From Thermoleophilia bacterium (GTDB lineage Bacteria > Actinomycetota > Thermoleophilia > Gaiellales > Gaiellaceae): 53,713 bases of DNA. The stretch is taken from contig JAICSH010000010.1 in the NCBI GenBank assembly GCA_025936995.1, positions 1 through 53,713 of the forward strand, given 5' to 3'. The notes beneath the pieces are model-generated. The model had not been told where the DNA came from. It saw nothing but the letters and a program-made list of their open reading frames with translations, and ran no database searches. Below are positions 48,026 to 53,713 of the stretch, one piece after another (the stretch's first letter is position 1; each line of letters starts with the position of its first letter). The translations under genes and the position numbers were made by a program.

Positions 48026-48609
48026 TGAACCGCGCCGCCGACGTCGCCCTCGCGGGCGGGGGGCTGCTTCTCGCGTCGCCCGTCCTCGCGCTCGCCGCGC
48101 TTGCGGTCAAGCTCGAGGACGGCGGACCCGTGCTCTACCGGCAGACGCGTGTCGGCAGGGACGGCGCCGACTTCCAGCTGCTCAAGCTGCGGACGATGGT
48201 CGTCGGCGCCGAGACGCTGGGCGCCGGCCTCGCGGTCAATCGCGGCGATCCGCGCATCACCCGGGTGGGGCGGCTCCTGCGCAAGCTCTCGCTCGACGAG
48301 CTGCCGCAGCTCTGGAACGTCGTCTGCGGCGAGATGAGCGTGATCGGCCCACGTCCGACGCTCCGCTACCAGGTCGAGCAGTACGACGAGCGGCAGCGGC
48401 GGCGCCTCGACGTGAAACCGGGCGTCACCGGCTGGGCACAGGTGAACGGCCGGGCTTCGCTGCCCTGGGCGGAGAGGATCGAGCTCGACGTCTGGTACGT
48501 CGAGCACCGCTCACCGCTCCTCGACCTGAAGATCCTCGCCCGCACGCCGTTCGCGCTCTTCAGCGGCACGTACAAGGGAGAAACAGGCGGCTGGCACACA
48601 ATGCCGTAA
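48025..48609 (+). CDS. Short polyprenyl-phosphate sugar-1-phosphate transferase (PglC-like)
   Basis: A 194-residue protein with only the catalytic part of the bacterial sugar transferase family: membrane helix [114 protein letters not shown]. It lacks the N-terminal helices of the WbaP-type gene at 24819, so the locus holds one of each form. It loads a sugar phosphate on undecaprenyl phosphate. ATG shares one base with the preceding stop (TGATG). Confidence 0.92.
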   Translation: MNRAADVALAGGGLLLASPVLALAALAVKLEDGGPVLYRQTRVGRDGADFQLLKLRTMVVGAETLGAGLAVNRGDPRITRVGRLLRKLSLDELPQLWNVVCGEMSVIGPRPTLRYQVEQYDERQRRRLDVKPGVTGWAQVNGRASLPWAERIELDVWYVEHRSPLLDLKILARTPFALFSGTYKGETGGWHTMP

Positions 48610-48620
48610 CGCGCCCGGGC

Positions 48621-48626
48621 TATCCT
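48621..48626 (+). promoter_or_regulatory. Candidate leaderless -10 box
   Basis: TATCCT, 8 nt before GTG 48635. Confidence 0.45.
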
Positions 48627-48634
48627 CGACAGCA

Positions 48635-49705
48635 GTGGCGCCCCTGAACATCCTCGTGACCGGGGCGTGCGGCGTTACGCCGAGGGCGATCGTCCGCTCC
48701 CTCCGCGCGAGCCGTGCTTTCTCGGACGCGACCCTCGTCGGCGCCGACCGCGGAGGCAACTGGTACGGCTTCTACGAAGGCCTCTACGACCGCGTGTACC
48801 GCGTGTCCGGGCCGAGCGATCCCGGTTATCCCGAGCTCGTCGCCGAAATCTGCCGGAGCGAGAGCATCGACGCGGCCGTCGTCGGGCCCGAGGCGGAGGT
48901 GCTCTTCTGGAGCGGGCGGGAGTTTCCCGTGCCGGCGCTGTTGCCTCCGCCCGGTCTCGTCGAGATCGCCATCAGCAAGAGCAAGCTCTACGACGCCCTG
49001 CGTGAGACAGGCCTCGTGCCGCGCTACCGCATCGTGAGCCGGGACGATCTGCTCGCGCGGAGCGGCCTCGACCTCGACGGCGGCCCGGCGTGGCTCCGCG
49101 ACTACTCCGACGCGTCCTCGAGCGGCATCGGCTCGATCCAGGTGACAGAGCCGGAGGAGGCGTACGCATGGGCCTACCTCAACCCGGAGATCCCGAGCTA
49201 CATGGTCGCCGAGCACCTGCCCGGCCGGAACATCGCGTGCTCGCTCCTCTTTCACGACGGCCGGCTGCTCAAGGCGGGCTGTTACGAGCGGCTCGAGTAC
49301 TTCATGGGACACCTCGCCGTCTCTGGTGTGACCGGGAACATCAACCGCGGGCGTCTCGTCAACGACGAGCGAGCGCGCACGCTCGCCGAGCAGGCGCTTC
49401 GCTTCCTCGCCGAGATCACGGGCGAGCCCGTGCACGGCCTCCTCACCGTCGACCTCCGCGAGGACCGCACCGGCGCGCTCAAGATCACGGAGATCAACGT
49501 CCGGCACGTCGCGGCCACCTCGGCTCTCGCCGCCGGCGGGGCGAACATGGCCGAGGCGCAGGTCCTCGCGACGCTCGGCCGGCTCGACGAGATCGGCGAG
49601 CCCGTCCCGCACTTCCCCGACGACAACGTGATCCTGCGCGACATCGACGGCGTGCCGCTCTGGCTCACGGACTACCGGGAGCTCGCGGTCGGGGAGCACG
49701 CGTGA
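48635..49705 (+). CDS. ATP-grasp enzyme, carbamoyl-phosphate-synthase-like (second)
   Basis: A 356-residue protein with the same order as the one at 9012: N-terminal LNILVTGACGVTPRAIVRSLRAS, AAVVGPEAEVLFWSGREFPVPALLPPP, SKSKLYDALRETGLVPRYRIV, a catalytic region with YMVAEHLPGRNIACSLLFHDG, and the metal-binding end LKITEINVRHVAATSALAAGGANM. The family activates carboxylates with ATP for ligation. Substrates unknown; in a glycan locus it may add an amino acid or similar group. GTGA overlap with the PQQ-propeller lipoprotein suggests coupled expression. Confidence 0.78.
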   Translation: MAPLNILVTGACGVTPRAIVRSLRASRAFSDATLVGADRGGNWYGFYEGLYDRVYRVSGPSDPGYPELVAEICRSESIDAAVVGPEAEVLFWSGREFPVPALLPPPGLVEIAISKSKLYDALRETGLVPRYRIVSRDDLLARSGLDLDGGPAWLRDYSDASSSGIGSIQVTEPEEAYAWAYLNPEIPSYMVAEHLPGRNIACSLLFHDGRLLKAGCYERLEYFMGHLAVSGVTGNINRGRLVNDERARTLAEQALRFLAEITGEPVHGLLTVDLREDRTGALKITEINVRHVAATSALAAGGANMAEAQVLATLGRLDEIGEPVPHFPDDNVILRDIDGVPLWLTDYRELAVGEHA

Positions 49706-51135
49706 GACGCCGGATCGTCGTCCTGGTCGCTCTCGCTGCGCTGCTCGCCGGCTGTGCGGGCGCGCACCATCGTCGGGCGGTGTCTCCGTCCTCCGCGAAG
49801 CCGAAGCCCAAGGTGAGCCACGCGCACCGGTCCGTCCACCACCGCCGCGTGAAGCTCTTCGTGACGGTCCTCGACGGCGATCGCCGCGTCCGCGTGCACG
49901 GTGCGCGCGTAAGGCTGTGGGGCGAGAGCCGGCGCAGCGACCGGCACGGAGTCACCGAGTTCAGAGCGCCGCGACGGCGGCTCGAGGTCTCCGTCTCGGC
50001 GCTCGGCTACACGTCTACCACCTTCCGGGTGAACTTCCCGCACCGGCGCCGCCAGACGCTCCGCATCTACCAGCCGGACCTGCAGTGGCCTCTCTACGGC
50101 GCGACGAACGCGCGGACGCAGGCACCCGCGCGCATCCGGCTACGACCGCCGTTCCGGCTCGTCTGGAGCCGGGGGATGGGGCACCTGATCGAGTTCCCGG
50201 CCGTCGTCTGGAACGGCTTTGCGTACATCGGGAACCAGCGCTCGACCGTCCACGCGATCTCGATGCGCTCCGGCAAGGTCGCCTGGCAGCACGACACGGC
50301 GGGTGCTCCGCGCATGGCGTCCTCGCCCGCGGTCGACGGCGACGAGGTCGTCTACCACACGATGGGGGGCCGGGTGTATGTCCTCGACCGTAGGAACGGA
50401 CACCTGAAGTGGAGCTGGAACGCCGGCTCGGCCATCGAGTCGTCGCCGGTGGTCGTGAAGGGAATCGATTACTTCGGCACCGCAAGCGGCGAGATGTACG
50501 CGCTCGACCTGCGCAGGCACACGCTGCGGTGGCGGCGCTACCTCGGCGCGAAGATCACGTCGAGCGCCGCGCTCGCCGGCACGCGGCTGTTCATCGGCGA
50601 CTACGCCGGCCGGATCTGGGCGCTCTCGCCGAGGACCGGCGCGACTCGCTGGGTCGGCAGCGTGAACGGCAAGGTCTACGGCACTCCCGCGGTCGCGCAC
50701 GGCCGCGTCTTCGTCCCGTCGTCGACCGGCAACTCCCTCACCGCGTTCACGACGAGCGGCCGCTATCTGTGGCGGGACACGGCGGGTTACTACGTCTACT
50801 CGTCCCCGGCGGTGGCGGGCGGCGTCGTCTGCTTCGGCTCCTACGACGGCTGGTTCTACGGCGCCTCGACCGTGACGGGCCGCATCCTGTGGCGCGTTCC
50901 GACCGGTGGTGCAATCTCCGGAGCCGCCGTGATCGTGGACGGCGTCGCCTACGTGGGGAGCTTCTCGCATCGCATCGTCGGCGTGAACGTCCGCACCGGA
51001 CACCGGGTGCTCACGTTCCCGCACGGCCAGTACGTGCCGGTGTCGGGAAACGGGATGCGGCTGCTGCTGAACGGCTTCTCGCGGATCTACGCCGTCGAGC
51101 CGCGCCGTCCCCGCTCCCGACGGCTGGCGCACTGA
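49702..51135 (+). CDS. Lipoprotein with PQQ-type beta-propeller
   Basis: A 477-residue protein. Type II signal peptide with lipobox LLAGC (lipid-bound Cys18), a basic Ser/His-rich linker, a carboxypeptidase-regulatory-like beta sandwich (residues about 50-115: VHGARVRLWGESRRSDRHGVTEFRA, VSVSALGYTSTTFRVNF), then about seven propeller repeats with AISMRSGKVAWQ, VLDRRNGHLKWSW, ALDLRRHTLRWRR, ALSPRTGATRWVG, GASTVTGRILWRV. Repeats of this type form BamB-like scaffolds; PQQ cofactor binding is not shown. Outer-surface scaffold for glycan assembly is possible. The start GTG overlaps the ATP-grasp stop. Confidence 0.82.
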   Translation: MRRRIVVLVALAALLAGCAGAHHRRAVSPSSAKPKPKVSHAHRSVHHRRVKLFVTVLDGDRRVRVHGARVRLWGESRRSDRHGVTEFRAPRRRLEVSVSALGYTSTTFRVNFPHRRRQTLRIYQPDLQWPLYGATNARTQAPARIRLRPPFRLVWSRGMGHLIEFPAVVWNGFAYIGNQRSTVHAISMRSGKVAWQHDTAGAPRMASSPAVDGDEVVYHTMGGRVYVLDRRNGHLKWSWNAGSAIESSPVVVKGIDYFGTASGEMYALDLRRHTLRWRRYLGAKITSSAALAGTRLFIGDYAGRIWALSPRTGATRWVGSVNGKVYGTPAVAHGRVFVPSSTGNSLTAFTTSGRYLWRDTAGYYVYSSPAVAGGVVCFGSYDGWFYGASTVTGRILWRVPTGGAISGAAVIVDGVAYVGSFSHRIVGVNVRTGHRVLTFPHGQYVPVSGNGMRLLLNGFSRIYAVEPRRPRSRRLAH

Positions 51136-51176
51136 GCCTCGGCCCGCTTCCTAAGAGCGCCTTCATGTCCGTCGGC

Positions 51177-51182
51177 TATCGT
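51177..51182 (+). promoter_or_regulatory. Candidate leaderless -10 box of the Wzz-like gene
   Basis: TATCGT, 8 nt before GTG 51191. Confidence 0.45.
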
Positions 51183-51190
51183 CGCCACTC

Positions 51191-52033
51191 GTGACAGCGC
51201 CTGCTCCCCCCTCGCACGGCTTCGATCCGGAGGCCGAGCAGGAGGTCGACTTCGCGAAGTACGTCCGTCTCCTGGCCGTCCGCTGGTGGCTGCTCGCGGC
51301 GGGAGTGGTCGCCGGCGCGGTTATCGGCTACCTCGTCTCGCTCGGCGGGACGCAGGTCTATGCGGCAACCGCGACGCTCTACCTCGGCCAGCCGTACTCG
51401 GCCAGCGGCACCGTCGCCCTGCAGTCGCCGCAGACGAATCCGTCCACGGTCGGCACGGTCGTCCACAGCCAACAGGTCCAGCAGGCGGTGGCCGTCCACT
51501 GCAAGGCAAGCGTGAAGGACTTTCGCAAGGGGATCTCGACCAAGACGGTCACCGGCTTCATCGCCAAGAACGGCCAGACTCCGCTCGTCCAGCTCACCGT
51601 CCAGGCGAAGAAGGCGAAGGTCGCCCAGTGCGCGGCGAACGGGCTCGCGAATGCGGCCGTGAAGAAGCTCAGCTCCTACGCCGACCAGAAGATCTCGACT
51701 CTGAGCAAGCAGATCGAGTTCGACAACAGCGACATCAAGACGATCACCGCCGCGATCTCGAACCCCGCCATCGCATCCACCGACAAGCTGATCCTCGAGA
51801 CGACGCTCCGCACGGACCAGCAGGACAAGATCGCTGCGACCCAGCTTCTCTCGCAGGCCAAGCAGGTGGAAAAGCCGCACGTGCTCGTCGGCGCGGCGGC
51901 GCGCAAGGTAACGGCGCGCAGCCGGCGCAACACCGTCGTCGTCGCCGCCCTGATCGGGCTGATCCTCGGCGCGCTCGCAGCGCTCCTCTGGGACAGCGTC
52001 GTCCCGCGGCTCGCACCGCGCAACGGCGACTGA
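51191..52033 (+). CDS. Wzz-like polysaccharide chain-length/co-polymerase protein
   Basis: A 280-residue protein with two membrane helices: KYVRLLAVRWWLLAAGVVAGAVIGYLVSL near residues 25-53 and VVVAALIGLILGALAALLWDSV near residues 252-273. Between them is an extracytoplasmic region with a beta start (VYAATATLYLGQPYSASG), SSTVGTVVHSQQVQQAV-like stretch and a long helical part (KKLSSYADQKISTLSKQIEFDNSDIKTITAAI). This is the Wzz/polysaccharide co-polymerase layout without the cytosolic tyrosine-kinase domain. It would set glycan length with one of the Wzy-like proteins. Confidence 0.8.
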   Translation: MTAPAPPSHGFDPEAEQEVDFAKYVRLLAVRWWLLAAGVVAGAVIGYLVSLGGTQVYAATATLYLGQPYSASGTVALQSPQTNPSTVGTVVHSQQVQQAVAVHCKASVKDFRKGISTKTVTGFIAKNGQTPLVQLTVQAKKAKVAQCAANGLANAAVKKLSSYADQKISTLSKQIEFDNSDIKTITAAISNPAIASTDKLILETTLRTDQQDKIAATQLLSQAKQVEKPHVLVGAAARKVTARSRRNTVVVAALIGLILGALAALLWDSVVPRLAPRNGD

Positions 52034-52035
52034 CT

Positions 52036-52041
52036 TAGGCT
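52036..52041 (+). promoter_or_regulatory. Candidate leaderless -10 box
   Basis: TAGGCT, 7 nt before GTG 52049, just after the Wzz-like stop codon. Confidence 0.45.
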
Positions 52042-52048
52042 CTCGCTC

Positions 52049-52990
52049 GTGTTCGAAGGGAAGCGCGTCGGGGTGGTCGTCCCCGCGTACGACGAGGAGG
52101 TGCTGATCGGCGCGACCATCGGCGGCATCCCGCCTCTCGTGGATCGGATCATCGTCGTGAACGACGCCTCCACGGACGGCACGAGCGAGCGCGCCGGGGA
52201 GGTCGGCGATCCGCGCGTCGAGGTGCTGTCGCACGAGCGGCGCGGCGGGGTCGGAGCGGCGATCCTCACCGGCTACCGCAAGGCGCTCGCCGAGGGGCTC
52301 GACGTCGTCGTGGTGATGAACGGCGACAACCAGATGGACGCGGACGACCTGCCCACGCTCGTCGAGCCGGTTGCGCGCGGCGAGCTCGATTACGCGAAGA
52401 CGAACCGCCTCTTCACCGGCCAGGCGTGGCAGCTCATCCCGAAGACGCGGTTCTTCGGCAACGCCGTCCTCTCGATGCTGACGAAGATCGCGTCGGGCTA
52501 CTGGCACGTCGCCGACTCGCAGTCCGGGTACACGGTGATCTCGCGGGAGATGCTCGAGCGGCTCGACCTCGACCATGTCTACACGAGCTACGGCTTCCCG
52601 AACGACATGCTCGTCCATCTCAACGTCTGGAACGCGCGGGTGCGCGACTTTCCGTCGCGTCCGATCTACGGGGTCGGCGAGCGCTCCAACATGCGCTATC
52701 GCCACGTCGTGCCGAGGATCGCGTGGCTGCTGGTGCGCGGCTTCTTCTGGCGGCTCTGGGAGAAGTACGTGAAGCGCGACTTCCACCCGCTCGTGTTCTT
52801 CTACGTCATGGGATTCATCGCGACGATCGCGGGCGTGGGGCTCGGGTTCGTCGTCGTCGGGTTCCGGATCGCCGGCGACTCTATTCCCGTCGCGACGGTC
52901 GTGCTCGTCGCGCTGCTCGTGATCTCGGGGCTCCAGTTCATCCTGTTCGCCATGTGGTTCGACATGGAGAGCAACAAAGACCTCCGCTGA
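52049..52990 (+). CDS. Glycosyltransferase family 2, Dpm/polyprenyl-phosphate-sugar-synthase-like
   Basis: A 313-residue GT2 with two C-terminal membrane helices. GVVVPAYDEEVLIGATIGGI, RIIVVNDASTDGTSERA, VGAAILTGYRKALAEGLDVVVVMNGDNQMDADDLPTLVEPV (DxD-like NGDNQMD), TKIASGYWHVADSQSGYTVISREML. The DSQSGY pattern and the two tail helices fit polyprenyl-phosphate mannose/glucose synthase-like enzymes. Its product could feed the GT-C-like membrane transferases at 11693 and 46760. Confidence 0.86.
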   Translation: MFEGKRVGVVVPAYDEEVLIGATIGGIPPLVDRIIVVNDASTDGTSERAGEVGDPRVEVLSHERRGGVGAAILTGYRKALAEGLDVVVVMNGDNQMDADDLPTLVEPVARGELDYAKTNRLFTGQAWQLIPKTRFFGNAVLSMLTKIASGYWHVADSQSGYTVISREMLERLDLDHVYTSYGFPNDMLVHLNVWNARVRDFPSRPIYGVGERSNMRYRHVVPRIAWLLVRGFFWRLWEKYVKRDFHPLVFFYVMGFIATIAGVGLGFVVVGFRIAGDSIPVATVVLVALLVISGLQFILFAMWFDMESNKDLR

Positions 52991-53041
52991 CCGCTCGGCC
53001 TCGTCCCGGCGGGACAGGTCCCGGTGCCGGGCTCGCGGCCA

Positions 53042-53137
53042 TGTCCGCACCGGACAGGCTTGCGGCGCGGCCGCGCTCCATCACGTGATGCGGGGCTTTT
53101 AGGGCCACGTCCGCGTGCCTGGCACCAAGACGTGGCC
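53042..53137. repeat. Intergenic hairpins
   Basis: The 183-bp gap 52991-53173 holds a hairpin TGTCCG-CAC-CGGACA (53042-53056) and a nested pair: GGCCACGTC (53103-53111) with GACGTGGCC (53129-53137), enclosing GTGCC-T-GGCAC (53115-53125). CTTTTA lies at 53096-53101, but no hairpin ends directly at it. They may be terminators for the upstream gene or copies of a dispersed palindromic repeat. Confidence 0.5.
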
Positions 53138-53161
53138 GCACGAGACGGGCTTCGCCACAGC

Positions 53162-53167
53162 TAGCAT
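53162..53167 (+). promoter_or_regulatory. Candidate leaderless -10 box of the decarboxylase gene
   Basis: TAGCAT, 6 nt before GTG 53174. Confidence 0.5.
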
Positions 53168-53173
53168 CGCCCC

Positions 53174-53713
53174 GTGCCAACCGCACTCGTAACGGGAGGC
53201 GCCGGCTTTCTCGGCTCGCACCTCTGCGAATACCTCCTCGAGCGCGAGCACCGCGTCATCTGCGTCGACAACCTCGTCACCGGCTCGCTGCACAACATCG
53301 AGCACATCCGCGACGACCGGTTCCGCTTCGTGCCGCATGACGTCTCCGAGCCGATCTACATCGAGGAGCCCGTCGACTTCGTCTACCACTTCGCGGCGCT
53401 CGCGAGCCCGCAGGACTACCTGCGGATGCCGCTCCACTCGCTCAAGGTCGGCTCATACGGGACGCATCACGCGCTCGGGCTCGCGAAATTCAAGCGCGCG
53501 CGCTTCCTCGTCGCCTCGACGAGCGAGGTCTACGGCGACCCGCAGGTGCACCCGCAGCCGGAGACGTACTGGGGCCACGTCAACCCGATCGGCCCGCGCG
53601 GCGTCTACGACGAGGCGAAGCGCTACGCGGAAGCCCTGACGACCGCCTACCGAACGGCCTGCGGGGGCAATACCGGGATCGTGCGGATCTTCAACACGTA
53701 CGGCCCCAGGATG
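53174..53713 (+). CDS. UDP-glucuronate decarboxylase-like SDR, N-terminal part
   Basis: The first 180 codons are present; the gene runs off the right edge. [21 protein letters not shown] is the NAD loop; [14 protein letters not shown] follows; [83 protein letters not shown] holds the [35 protein letters not shown] block of UXS/UDP-xylose synthases, including the Tyr/Lys pair. It would convert UDP-glucuronate to UDP-xylose. The start is GTG with a TAGCAT box 6 nt upstream. Confidence 0.85.
   Translation, partial: MPTALVTGGAGFLGSHLCEYLLEREHRVICVDNLVTGSLHNIEHIRDDRFRFVPHDVSEPIYIEEPVDFVYHFAALASPQDYLRMPLHSLKVGSYGTHHALGLAKFKRARFLVASTSEVYGDPQVHPQPETYWGHVNPIGPRGVYDEAKRYAEALTTAYRTACGGNTGIVRIFNTYGPRM

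Noticed and set aside
1-53713. CRISPR arrays, tRNA/rRNA genes, transposases, phage genes
   Set aside because: I saw no regularly spaced direct repeats, no tRNA-like CCA-ended cloverleaf, and no transposase, integrase or phage protein among the readable frames.

Overview
The window is about 53.7 kb of very G+C-rich DNA with frequent GTG starts and tight stop/start overlaps. It holds an F420-type luciferase-like oxidoreductase, a HelD-type RNA polymerase recycling helicase, and first genes that appear to be leaderless. Together these suggest a high-GC actinobacterium, perhaps Thermoleophilia (Solirubrobacterales or Gaiellales-like). That placement is inference; no rRNA, tRNA or marker gene is present. 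I saw no IS element, prophage or CRISPR array. The only gene-poor stretches are 8166-8715 (a broken GNAT gene plus a nested palindrome) and 52991-53173 (hairpins).

Left part (1-8715): the end of a PIG-L deacetylase; an ArsR-type regulator followed by a perfect 16-bp palindrome and a secreted protein of unknown function; a sulfotransferase; a luciferase-like monooxygenase divergent from HelD; a second sulfotransferase; an aldo/keto reductase; and a deleted GNAT acetyltransferase.

Main part (8716-53713): a large surface-polysaccharide locus. It starts with a coupled methyltransferase / ATP-grasp / small-protein operon, then a flippase-like protein, a GT-C membrane protein, GT4 enzymes and a first Wzy-like polymerase (10657-17452). 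Nucleotide-sugar genes follow: fcl and gmd (GDP-fucose branch), then rmlA and rmlB. Next come a surface-anchored small protein divergent from a second Wzy/ligase, a WbaP-type initiating transferase, GTs and a perosamine-synthase-like aminotransferase. A minus-strand block (29573-36503) carries a Wzm/Wzt ABC exporter with methyltransferases and an exostosin, flanked by two near-identical GT2 genes. A third Wzy-like protein, two tandem secreted glycoside hydrolases, a GT2, a second (short) initiating transferase, a second ATP-grasp protein, a PQQ-propeller lipoprotein, a Wzz-like protein, a Dpm-like GT2 and the start of a UDP-glucuronate decarboxylase complete the window.

Working model: GDP-fucose, GDP-perosamine, dTDP-4-keto-6-deoxyglucose and UDP-xylose (the last from the truncated final gene) feed about a dozen glycosyltransferases. 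Glycans are started by two polyprenyl-phosphate sugar-1-phosphate transferases, exported by Wzm/Wzt or assembled by Wzy/Wzz-like proteins, decorated by methyl- and perhaps sulfo-transferases, and trimmed by the paired hydrolases. No Wzx-type flippase is recognisable; the LPG-synthase-like protein at 10722 is the nearest candidate.

The most striking cross-cutting pattern is regulatory. At 22 transcription-unit starts on both strands a TANNNT box lies only 6-9 nt before the start codon, the layout of leaderless transcription. Genes inside operons instead start by 1-4 nt stop/start overlaps. In two divergent pairs the two boxes interlock or overlap within about 25 bp.
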